Source: Anabaena sphaerica FACHB-251 (lineage in GTDB: Bacteria; Cyanobacteriota; Cyanobacteriia; Cyanobacteriales; Nostocaceae). From it: 64,000 nucleotides of DNA. The stretch is from assembly GCF_014696825.1 (NCBI RefSeq), contig NZ_JACJQU010000011.1, positions 98,330 through 162,329 on the forward strand, in the 5' to 3' direction. The notes beneath the pieces were generated by a model. It was not told the origin of the DNA. It did no database searches and was given only the letters and a program-made list of their open reading frames with translations. Every line of letters starts with the position of its first letter. The first letter of the stretch is position 1. Shown here piece by piece: positions 56,903-64,000 of the stretch. Position numbers and translations under genes: made by a program.

Positions 56903-57114
56903 AGAGGATGTTTTAAAAGTTTTTAATGTATAAATAAACCCCTCTCCAAACCTCTCCCCGACCCCTCCCTACTGCCCTACAGGGGAGGGAAAAGGAGCAG
57001 CTTTTATTACTGGAGAGGCTTTGAAACCCCCATTCCCTGGTAGGGAAGGGGGGCAAAGGGGGGTTAGGTTTCTGGAGATTATCGGTTTCATCTAATACTT
57101 TTCAAACAACCTCT
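56903..57114. repeat. MITE family C, copy 2
   Basis: Same ends as 18908-19072 (AGAGGATGTTTTAAAAGT / ACTTTTCAAACAACCTCT), with about 47 bp more in the middle. It sits between the adaptor and the RND pump genes. Confidence 0.85.
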
Positions 57115-57220
57115 AAAACTCTCTTACCTTCATGCTTCATTCTTTCTTTACTCCTCTGCGCCTTTGCATCTTTGCGTGAGAAAAAAAACCTAATTCATTT
57201 ACCCAAAAACAAATAAATTC

Positions 57221-60200
57221 ATGTTTGCAAACTTCTTCATCAAACGCCCAGTATTTGCTATAGTCTGCGCTTTAGTAATGCTCATTGTAGGAATCATCAG
57301 CATTCCCATCCTACCAGTAGAACAATACCCCGATATAAGTCCCGTACAAATTAACGTCACCGCCAATTATATTGGTGCTAACGCCCAAGTTGTGGAAGAA
57401 ACCGTCACCACAGTTTTAGAACGCCAAATTAATGGTGTCGAAGGCTTAAAATATATCACCTCCACCAGCAGCAGTGACGGTACAAGCAACATCACCGTTA
57501 CCTTTGATCAAGGATATGATATTGATACTGCGGCCGCAGATGTGCAGAATCGAGTTTTGTTAGCAGAACCAAAATTACCCGAAGTAGTCCGCCAAACAGG
57601 GGTTTCTGTGACAAAACAATCTAGTGGTATCGTCTTAGCAATGGCTTTGTATAGTGAAGGTGATAAATACGATGACACCTTTATCAGTAATTACGCTGAC
57701 CTTTATGTTTTAGATCGCCTCAGAAGAATCAAAGGAGTGGGTAACATTGCCACCTTTGGCGATCGCCGTTATGCAATGCGGTTATGGCTAGACCCTACCC
57801 AACTTGCTAACCGCAAACTTACCACAGAAGATGTAATTAACGCCATTCATCAACAAAACCTACAGTTAGGGATCGGCAGTATTGGACAACCACCCGCACC
57901 TAACGGACAAATGTATCAAATTGAATTGCAAACCCAAGGACGATTAAAAGAAGCTGATGAATTTGCAAACATCGTCATCAAAGCAGGTACAGATGGAACA
58001 ATAGTTAAGTTAAAAGATGTCGGTCGTGCGGAACTGGGAGCAGAAAATTACAGTTCCTTTGCTCGTTATAGTGGTAATGTTGCCGTTGGTTATCAAATTC
58101 TACAAATTCCTGGCAGCAATGCTTTAAAAATTGCCAATGCTGTAAAAGCAGAAATGGAACAAATTGCAAAGGACTTTCCACCAGGATTGAAATATGAATT
58201 TCCCTACGATTCCTCATTATTTGTAGAAGCATCTCGCCAAGAAGTTGTCAAAAATTTATTGGAATCTATTGCGCTGGTTGTCTTAGTAATTTTTGTGTTC
58301 TTACAAGACTGGCGCACTACCCTAATTCCCGCAATTACAATTCCGATTTCTTTAATTGGGACATTTGCCTTTGTTAAGGTTTTCAATTTTTCACTTAACA
58401 GCTTGACTTTATTTGGTTTAACTTTAGGATCGGGGATGGTGGTAGACGATGCAATCATAATTGTCGAACAAATTAACCGCTTTATCCAAGATAAAAAAAT
58501 GAATCCCCGACAAGCAGCTACTGAATCAATGAAAGAACTGTTTGGAGCGGTAATTGCCACCTCCCTTGTACTCATGGCTATGTTTATTCCTGTGGGATTC
58601 TTCCCTGGAACAACGGGACAACTATATAAACAATTTGCCCTAACAATTGTTTTTTCAATCATAATTTCCACTTTTATTGCTATTACCTTAACTCCTGCTT
58701 TGTCGGCTATGTTGTTGCGGAAAACAGAAACACCACACGGTTTATTAGGCTGGATTTTTGGAGCAATTAATTGGTTACTTGACGGGATACAAAAGGTATA
58801 TCAACAAATTCTCAAGTTACTCATTCACTTAAAATTTGTTGTTTTATTGTTATTTATTGCCTCTTTATTATGGACAGGTTGGTTATATTTGCGTGTTCCC
58901 ACAGCATTTTTACCAGAAGAAGACCAAGGTTATTTTATTAATTTAGTCCAAGGTCCAGACGGAACTTCACTCAACTACACCCGTGAAGTTGCCAAACAAG
59001 CAGAAAAAGAACTTTTGAACATCCCAGAAATTGAAGGTACTTTTGCAATGGGTGGTGTAGGTTTTAGTGGTAATACTCCCAACAGAGGTTTAATATTTGC
59101 ACCGTTAAAATCTTGGGATGTGCGAAAAACAGCCGCACAAACAGCATCAGCAATTGTGAATCAAGCTAGAGGTAAACTTATCAATATTAAAGACGCTTTT
59201 GTATTTGCGGTTAACCCTCCCACCATTCAAAGTTTAGGGAGTGTGGGCGGTTTTGTATTTCAATTGCAAGATAGAGGAGATAGAAATAATAGCGATATTA
59301 ATAACTTAGTTAAAATCAGCCATGATTTGATCGGTAAAGCAAATCAAACCCCAGGATTACAAGGAGTATTTAGCACCTATACCGCTAACGCACCCCAGTT
59401 ATTAATAGAAGTTGATCGGGAAAAAGCCGAAGTTTTACAAGTTCCAGTGAGAGATATTTTTAGCACCTTACAAACTTTCATTGGTTCACGCTACGTTAAT
59501 GATTTTAATGCTTTTGGTCGCACCTACCGAGTTTATGTACAAGCGGATCAACAATTTCGCGCTAACCCAGAAGATATCAGCCAATTATATGTACGTTCAG
59601 GCAAGGGTGAAATGATTTCTCTTAATAGTTTGGTGACAGTAAAACCAACCACTGGACCACAAACAATTAATCATTATAACCTCTATCGTTCCATAGAAAT
59701 TAATGGTGCTGCTGCACCTGGTTTTAGTTCTGGACAAGCAATAGAAACAATGAAAAATTTAGCTGCTTCTGTTTTACCTAAAAACATGAGTTATGAATGG
59801 TCAGGTATTACTTTAGAAGAATTAGAATCTGGCGGACAAGCACCTATTATATTCGGTTTAGGAATTTTCTTTGTGTTCCTAGTCCTGGCTGCTCAATACA
59901 ATAATTTTATTGACCCCTTAATTATTTTATTGTCAGTTCCCTTAGCAGTTTTAGGAGCATTGTTAGCCGAATCCTGGCGCGGTTTATATAACGATGTTTA
60001 CTGTCAAGTTGGGTTAGTAATGTTAATTGGTTTAGCTAGTAAAAATGCGATTTTAATTGTTGAATTTGCTAACCAATTACGCGAACAGGGATTTTCAATT
60101 ACTAAAGCTGCTGTCAAAGCTTCTGGTGAAAGATTAAGACCAATTTTGATGACTGCAATTTCCACTTTATTGGGAATTTGGCCTCTAGCTGTCGCTACTG

Positions 60201-60400
60201 GAGCAGGTTCAGCTAGTCGTCAATCTTTGGGTACTGCGGTTTTTGGGGGAATGTTTGTTGCTACTTTCTTGAGTTTATTTGTAGTACCTATTTTGTATAT
60301 CATCATTACTCAAATTCGCTCACTTTTTATAAGTAGATCAAAAACCAGACATCAAGTAGGTGAATTAGCAAAAACATCAGGAGTTGATGTACTTTCCTAA
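57221..60400 (+). CDS. HAE1-type RND efflux transporter
   Basis: A 1059-aa AcrB/MexB-like inner-membrane pump with about twelve helices and two large periplasmic loops. Landmarks: FFIKRPVFAIVCALVMLIVG at the N-terminus, proton-relay Asp pair in GMVVDDAIIIVEQ (about 405-417), relay Lys in IGLASKNAILIVEF, and FLPEEDQGYF at the start of the second loop. Sequence type is HAE1 (drugs/hydrophobes) rather than the CusA/CzcA metal type, so the substrate is open despite the metal-gene context. MITE copy C2 separates it from the adaptor gene. Confidence 0.92.
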   Translation: MFANFFIKRPVFAIVCALVMLIVGIISIPILPVEQYPDISPVQINVTANYIGANAQVVEETVTTVLERQINGVEGLKYITSTSSSDGTSNITVTFDQGYDIDTAAADVQNRVLLAEPKLPEVVRQTGVSVTKQSSGIVLAMALYSEGDKYDDTFISNYADLYVLDRLRRIKGVGNIATFGDRRYAMRLWLDPTQLANRKLTTEDVINAIHQQNLQLGIGSIGQPPAPNGQMYQIELQTQGRLKEADEFANIVIKAGTDGTIVKLKDVGRAELGAENYSSFARYSGNVAVGYQILQIPGSNALKIANAVKAEMEQIAKDFPPGLKYEFPYDSSLFVEASRQEVVKNLLESIALVVLVIFVFLQDWRTTLIPAITIPISLIGTFAFVKVFNFSLNSLTLFGLTLGSGMVVDDAIIIVEQINRFIQDKKMNPRQAATESMKELFGAVIATSLVLMAMFIPVGFFPGTTGQLYKQFALTIVFSIIISTFIAITLTPALSAMLLRKTETPHGLLGWIFGAINWLLDGIQKVYQQILKLLIHLKFVVLLLFIASLLWTGWLYLRVPTAFLPEEDQGYFINLVQGPDGTSLNYTREVAKQAEKELLNIPEIEGTFAMGGVGFSGNTPNRGLIFAPLKSWDVRKTAAQTASAIVNQARGKLINIKDAFVFAVNPPTIQSLGSVGGFVFQLQDRGDRNNSDINNLVKISHDLIGKANQTPGLQGVFSTYTANAPQLLIEVDREKAEVLQVPVRDIFSTLQTFIGSRYVNDFNAFGRTYRVYVQADQQFRANPEDISQLYVRSGKGEMISLNSLVTVKPTTGPQTINHYNLYRSIEINGAAAPGFSSGQAIETMKNLAASVLPKNMSYEWSGITLEELESGGQAPIIFGLGIFFVFLVLAAQYNNFIDPLIILLSVPLAVLGALLAESWRGLYNDVYCQVGLVMLIGLASKNAILIVEFANQLREQGFSITKAAVKASGERLRPILMTAISTLLGIWPLAVATGAGSASRQSLGTAVFGGMFVATFLSLFVVPILYIIITQIRSLFISRSKTRHQVGELAKTSGVDVLS

Positions 60401-60430
60401 CAATGAGCGGGAATTCTGTATTCATCCGTG

Positions 60431-60760
60431 TTAAGTCAATTCGCTGTAACGTTTACCCACTGGACAATTCAAGCAGTTGGTTTCATCACATAAACAGCAG
60501 ATAGTTAAGGCACTATCCTTCGTTTTTGTCAGTGAAAACAAGATTTGGTTAGTGATACGACACAAATGTAGACGGTTTTTTGAAGATAGAGAAGCGATCG
60601 CTTCCTCAAGTGCTAAGAGCCGGACTTGATGGATCTTTCCCACCATAGCTTCCCCTTCTTGGGTTAATTTCAACTCCACCGCTCTGCGATCGACAGAGCA
60701 ACGTTCACGCAGAATCAATCCTTGTTTCTCCAGTCGTTCTACAAGCCTTTCACCAAGGAC
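60431..60760 (-). pseudogene. MarR-family regulator, C-terminal remnant
   Basis: From about 60760 the minus strand reads GERLVERLEKQGLILRE, RCSVDRRAVELKLTQEGEAMV and a Cys-rich tail CCLCDETNCLNCPVGKRY, that is the wing and dimer helix of a MarR regulator. The N-terminal half, including most of the HTH, is missing. Upstream residues in the same frame (SRKTFSCDRS...) come from the antisense of a GNAT fragment and are not MarR-like. Confidence 0.65.
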
Positions 60761-60969
60761 AAGGACGCGGTGGGAAATTGTTATGCTACATAGAAGAAAC
60801 CCTGAAGGCGCGTGGTGGAAGAATGCTGATGGTGGAAACGTTAGCAAGCTTCGATCGCACGAGAAAGTTTTACGCGAAGTGCGGTTATGAGGAAGAGGCT
60901 TGCATTCGGGACTTCTACACAACGGGCGCTGATAAGATTGTGTTTCGTAAAGTGTTAAATGCCGACTAG
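60754..60969 (+). pseudogene. GNAT acetyltransferase, C-terminal remnant
   Basis: The plus-strand frame HQGQGRGGKLLCYIEETLKA contains the acetyl-CoA loop QGQGRG. It continues through FDRTRKFYAKCGYEEEA to IVFRKVLNAD-stop, a typical GNAT C-terminal half. No start or N-terminal strands are present. Its 5' end coincides with the broken 5' end of the MarR remnant, so two foreign fragments are joined head to head. Confidence 0.65.
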
Positions 60970-61080
60970 CAAGTTACAAGTGAAAATCAGCAATATTTAG
61001 AAGCACGTTTATTGAAAAAATAGACGTGCATTTTGCACTGATGAAATGAAAAAATAACTAATAATTTCTTCTATTTCCTA

Positions 61081-61112
61081 TTGACTCTCCAGCCAAATGG
61101 AGAATTTAAACT
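61081..61112 (+). promoter_or_regulatory. MerR-type promoter/operator, lipoprotein gene
   Basis: -35 TTGACT (61081), dyad ACTCTCCA-N6-TGGAGAAT (one mismatch), -10 TAAACT (61107-61112), 20-bp spacer. It lies about 50 bp before the start of the His-rich lipoprotein gene. Confidence 0.78.
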
Positions 61113-61162
61113 AATTTTATGTTGAGTAAATAACTCATAAATTCACTAATGGAGGAACATCA

Positions 61163-62047
61163 ATGAATCGCTTTATTAATGCAGTTGCTATTACTGCTCT
61201 TTTAGTAATTGCTCAAGGTTGTGCATCATTACCAAAAGCTGAAGAAAAAGCCATATCAGCCAGTACACATCAACATCAAGAACCTGCAAAAACCGCAAGT
61301 CATCATGAAGAACATTCAACAGGTAGTGCGGTTCATGGAGAACACAAAGTATCCACTCAAGCAAAATTGAAAGTTCCCAGTAACATTATCCCAGATATCA
61401 ATATTCCCATATTTATTGAAGTACAAGATTTAAAAGGAAACCCAGTTTCTCAGTTTGACACTTTCCAAGAAAAACTGATGCACTTAATTGTTGTTAGTGA
61501 TGATCTTCAGTTTTTTAGTCATCTCCATCCCACATATCAAGAGAATGGACGGTTTAAAGTTAATACAAGTTTTCCCCAAGCGGGAGGTTATACACTTTTT
61601 AGTGATTATAAACCTACTGGTCAATCAGAACAAATTTCTGTATTAAAAGCGGATTTTCCAGGAAATACTATTGCTACACCAGCAATTAATTTTAATCGTC
61701 AGAAAACTTTTCATGATACTAAAGTCAATCTTGAAAAGTTTTCTGACAATGCTGTAAGAGCAGGTGAAGAAGTAACTTTAATGTTTAAATTACAAGACGC
61801 TGGTAATAATCAACCTCTAACAGATTTACAACCCTATTTAGGAGAAAAAGGACATTTAGTAATTTTACGACAGTCAAAATCTTTAACCGCAGCAGATTAT
61901 ATTCACGCTCACGCTCTCAAAAATACACCAACTGGAGAAGTTCATTTTATCACCAGTTTTCCCCAACCAGGAAAGTATAAACTTTGGGGTCAGTTCCAAC
62001 GCAATGGCAAAATCATTACTGCTGATTTTTGGATCAATGTTATTTAA
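61163..62047 (+). CDS. His-rich lipoprotein, metal-induced
   Basis: A 294-aa predicted lipoprotein. The signal AITALLVIAQGC gives a lipid-anchored Cys at about residue 19, then a His-rich stretch (STHQHQEPAK, ASHHEEHSTG, VHGEHK). Two Ig-like/beta-sandwich halves each carry a HxH site (FFSHLHPTY and IHAHALKN). No named family; it is likely periplasmic metal binding or sequestration. The MerR-type operator directly upstream ties it to the metal regulon. GGAGGAAC provides the SD. Confidence 0.75.
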   Translation: MNRFINAVAITALLVIAQGCASLPKAEEKAISASTHQHQEPAKTASHHEEHSTGSAVHGEHKVSTQAKLKVPSNIIPDINIPIFIEVQDLKGNPVSQFDTFQEKLMHLIVVSDDLQFFSHLHPTYQENGRFKVNTSFPQAGGYTLFSDYKPTGQSEQISVLKADFPGNTIATPAINFNRQKTFHDTKVNLEKFSDNAVRAGEEVTLMFKLQDAGNNQPLTDLQPYLGEKGHLVILRQSKSLTAADYIHAHALKNTPTGEVHFITSFPQPGKYKLWGQFQRNGKIITADFWINVI

Positions 62048-62131
62048 TTTGTTTGATTCTGTTTACTTAAATCGAGCAGTAAGAAAATATCTCAATCTTG
62101 AATTTTACAGAGTTAATCAGAGGAGATTTTT

Positions 62132-62440
62132 ATGAATATCAGAGAAAAGTTAGAGCAGCAATTTATATCAACTTCTGATTCTCAAACACCATTTTATCGT
62201 CCATTGTTCATGCAATTACCATTTTTGAAATTTTGGAGATGGTTTGTAGATTTTCTCTACCGACAACCAGAACCACAAGTTTGGGAAAGACGCGATCGCC
62301 ACGGTAATGTCTGGTGGTTTGCTTATGATCCAGCAACAGGTCAATCTGCTTATTTAGCATCTGAACAAGAAGTTATGATATGGATTGAGCAAATTTATCA
62401 TCAAAAAAGTCTAGGTTCTCACAAACAGATATGGTATTGA
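62132..62440 (+). CDS. conserved small protein, unknown
   Basis: A 102-aa, Trp-rich protein (FLKFWRWFVDFLY, PQVWERRDRHGNVWWFAYDP). It lacks a signal peptide, membrane helix or known motif. AGGAG precedes the ATG by about 7 bp. It lies 84 bp after the lipoprotein gene, so it probably belongs to the same metal-induced transcript. I recognise the WERRDRxGNxWW pattern only as a cyanobacterial hypothetical. Confidence 0.65.
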   Translation: MNIREKLEQQFISTSDSQTPFYRPLFMQLPFLKFWRWFVDFLYRQPEPQVWERRDRHGNVWWFAYDPATGQSAYLASEQEVMIWIEQIYHQKSLGSHKQIWY

Positions 62441-62480
62441 GTTAGGTCGAGGGGGAGATAATACTCCCCCTCGACCTAAC
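62441..62480. repeat. perfect 17-bp palindrome
   Basis: GTTAGGTCGAGGGGGAG and its exact reverse complement flank a 6-nt ATAATA centre. It starts at the second base after the upstream TGA. It has no T-tract on the + strand, so it may act as a processing or RNA-stabilising hairpin or be a mobile palindrome. Confidence 0.8.
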
Positions 62481-62518
62481 TTACTACCTTAATCAACTGC
62501 AATAACTCTTCGATTGAC

Positions 62519-62701
62519 GTGTTCTACCCTGATTTCATGCTAGATGTCGCTTGTAGAGAAGCAGAAAAAGTAATTTGTGATCAAACTTTTTTTGCTTTAG
62601 ATGAAAAAAAATATCAAGAATTTATTGATATTTTAGATGCACCACCTAAAGCAGATGAGGAACTACGTAAGTTTTTGGCTGCTAAATCACCTTGGGATTA
62701 A
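62519..62701 (+). CDS. TacA/DUF1778-type antitoxin, N-terminally shortened
   Basis: 60 aa matching only the C-terminal part of DUF1778 antitoxins: DFMLDVACREAEKVICDQ, then TFFALDEKKYQEFIDILDAPP and the final KSPWD. The N-terminal ribbon-helix-helix (about 30 residues, KxxIExAAxxxG region) is missing; the only in-frame start is GTG 62519. The C-terminal region is the part that neutralises TacT-like toxins, so it may still protect without repressing. It ends 2 bp before the toxin ATG. Confidence 0.65.
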   Translation: MFYPDFMLDVACREAEKVICDQTFFALDEKKYQEFIDILDAPPKADEELRKFLAAKSPWD

Positions 62702-62703
62702 GA

Positions 62704-63204
62704 ATGGCACAGACGAAAATTATAGAAGCTCCTCAACCAATTAATTCTAGCCATGATATATCACCATTCAAATCAAGGTCAGAAACTTTAAATAATTGGT
62801 TGAGGGAAAAAGCTTTAAAGAATGAGGGGGATACTGCTAGAACTTATGTAGTAATTTGTGAAAACAAAGTAATCGGTTATTACTGTTTGGCAAGTTCTGG
62901 TGTATATCACTCAGTGGCTATTAGAAAAGTCAAGCAAAATGCACCAGATCCAGTGCCTTGTATGATCATTGGTAGGTTAGCTGTTGATGAACAATGGGAA
63001 GGGAAAGGTATAGGATCTGGTTTACGAAGAGATGCAATTTTTCGGGTTTTACAAGCATCTAAAATTGTAGGAATACGATGTATTTTAGTTCACGCTAAAG
63101 ATGAAGAAGCTAAACAATTTTATTTAAAACATAAATTTAAGCCCTCACCGATAGAACCTTTAACATTAATGTTGCCTTTACAAGATATTGTTGCAAACCT
63201 TTAA
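62704..63204 (+). CDS. TacT-like GNAT toxin
   Basis: 166 aa from ATG 62704. A GNAT acetyltransferase of the DUF1778-partner type: SRSETLNNWLREKALKNE near the N-terminus, VIGYYCLASSGV, the acetyl-CoA motif VDEQWEGKGIGSGL (Q/R-x-x-G-x-G/A form) and FYLKHKFKPSP at the end. Relatives acetylate the amino group of aminoacyl-tRNA and block translation. The gene looks intact, while its antitoxin partner is shortened. A TTG at 62692 overlaps the antitoxin and is an unlikely start. Confidence 0.85.
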   Translation: MAQTKIIEAPQPINSSHDISPFKSRSETLNNWLREKALKNEGDTARTYVVICENKVIGYYCLASSGVYHSVAIRKVKQNAPDPVPCMIIGRLAVDEQWEGKGIGSGLRRDAIFRVLQASKIVGIRCILVHAKDEEAKQFYLKHKFKPSPIEPLTLMLPLQDIVANL

Positions 63205-63311
63205 TAACAAAAAATATTTTTTGTTTTAATTGAATACCATAAAAACGCTGTAATTTAACGACGCTTGGTGTGCATGGGCGTTGTTATGCGGCGCTCGCTC
63301 ACTAGCTGCCG

Positions 63312-63827
63312 CTACCGCGATACACTCGTGTTTTCAGGATGCCAATCTGCTCGGTTCAGGCAATAAACAAAACAGTCATCGTCGCCAAACCTTCGTGGTT
63401 CAACAAATTGGAAGCCAAGACGTTCATAGAAGCGGTGAGCGCGAGTATTGCTGGCAAGTGGATCGATGAGGACAGTCGTCACACGCGGGTCGGCAAAACA
63501 TCGAGCTAGGGCAAGCTGCATCATTCTTGTGCCGTAGCCTTTGCCCAAATCTGTTTCTTCCCCAATCCAGATATCAATGGCACGAAGATCCGGTGCTACA
63601 TCGCCCCAATAATGGCTTTCCTCACGCGCTGGATCGATAATTTGGACAAATCCAATGGGACGACCCTTGATCTGGGCAATTAGTTGCTCTCTCCAGTCAG
63701 GATTGCGACTCAGTTCTACCTCCCAATACCAATCATCGTTGGGGTCTGCGGCAATGACATGAGGTTGTTGATCCCAGTGTTGCAGCAGGTTCAAGTCAGC
63801 AGGGGTGGCAGGGCGTAGATTAATCAT
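63312..63827 (-). CDS. GNAT acetyltransferase, AAC(6')-like
   Basis: 171 aa from ATG 63827 (MINLRPATPADLN); a TTG eight codons earlier is possible. GNAT features: IGFVQIIDP, the acetyl-CoA loop IWIGEETDLGKGYGTRMM, and NTRAHRFYERLGFQFVEPR. The order HWDQQPHV ... DWYWEVEL resembles the aminoglycoside 6'-N-acetyltransferase branch, but resistance activity cannot be inferred. The gene is visibly GC-richer than its neighbours (about 50-55% by eye against about 35-40%), suggesting acquisition from another genome. Confidence 0.78.
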   Translation of the reverse strand: MINLRPATPADLNLLQHWDQQPHVIAADPNDDWYWEVELSRNPDWREQLIAQIKGRPIGFVQIIDPAREESHYWGDVAPDLRAIDIWIGEETDLGKGYGTRMMQLALARCFADPRVTTVLIDPLASNTRAHRFYERLGFQFVEPRRFGDDDCFVYCLNRADWHPENTSVSR

Positions 63828-63851
63828 CACTATATAAGCCTCGTCCGCCAA

Positions 63852-64000
63852 AATATTTTTTCATAAAAACTGGAGATTAACATATTACATAGCGTTGTAA
63901 TAGTTACTAAAAATATAGTCAAATATTTCTAGCTTGGTAAGGAACCTACACCTTACAGGGCTAACTACAAGCCTCTCTACTGAGTTTCTATCAAAGATAG
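63852..64000. other. window end, no feature
   Basis: AT-rich upstream region of the GNAT gene. No reading frame or RNA is recognised before the window ends. Confidence 0.4.

Noticed and set aside
58204..58671. 155-codon frame antisense to the RND pump
   Set aside because: Shadow frame across the conserved GMVVDD region, with no independent support.
57221..60400. CusA/CzcA-type heavy-metal RND pump
   Set aside because: N-terminus and loop signatures (PVEQYPDISP, FLPEEDQGYF) are of the HAE1 drug-efflux type; metal export is not supported by sequence although the context is metal-related.
63312..63827. Aminoglycoside resistance gene
   Set aside because: Only GNAT-fold similarity with an AAC(6')-like order of motifs is visible; substrate-specific residues cannot be judged without alignment.

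Overview
This window looks like chromosome from a filamentous, heterocyst-forming type cyanobacterium (order Nostocales). The grounds are many GCGATCGC (HIP1) octamers, heptanucleotide tandem repeats (STRR-like) after many stop codons, cyanobacteria-type proteins (tocopherol cyclase, CHASE2-Ser/Thr kinase, SLH-OprB porin, RRM protein, long IspH), overall AT-rich DNA and dense MITE-like repeats. No sequence search was run; family names come from motif recognition.

Layout. 0.4-12.8 kb holds housekeeping and membrane genes: a YdcF-like protein, tRNA-Arg(CCT), tocopherol cyclase, a nitroreductase, a stress-domain protein, a junction of two broken genes (AI-2E transporter and PRC-barrel), a CHASE2 kinase, an ammonium transporter, an SGNH hydrolase and ispH. 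12.8-14.3 kb is a nest of repeats, with three U-tailed hairpins about 120 bp apart. 14.3-24.5 kb holds a large membrane-anchored unknown, thrC, a coiled-coil protein, YihY, DUF4112, an alpha/beta hydrolase, a structured intergenic element, hemB and DUF4870. 24.5-27.5 kb has two short Ser/Thr kinases around a REP-associated (RAYT/Y1) transposase and three 65-66 bp palindromic elements that look like its substrates; one kinase is broken by an 8-bp duplication. 27.8-36.7 kb holds prfC, a degenerate M48-like membrane protein, a TnpB-like protein whose RuvC active site looks lost, an RRM protein and a glycosyltransferase.

36.9-40.2 kb is a compact, very AT-rich three-gene cassette: a McrB-like AAA+ NTPase, a LlaJI/McrC-like PD-(D/E)XK nuclease and an unrecognised 184-aa protein. 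It is the best candidate here for a poorly described defence system.

43-62.5 kb is a metal-homeostasis region. The zinc part has an SLH-porin, a Fur/Zur-like box, znuA, znuC, an SmtB-type ArsR repressor on the opposite strand, and znuB. The copper or heavy-metal part has a CPC-type P-ATPase, a cupredoxin gene split by an in-frame TGA, a MerR regulator, a CSSC metallochaperone, an RND efflux pair and a His-rich lipoprotein. Four promoters in it carry the same MerR-type dyad inside a 20-bp spacer, which suggests one local regulon. The last 2 kb carry a TacT-like toxin with an N-terminally shortened antitoxin, and a GC-richer GNAT gene that is probably acquired.
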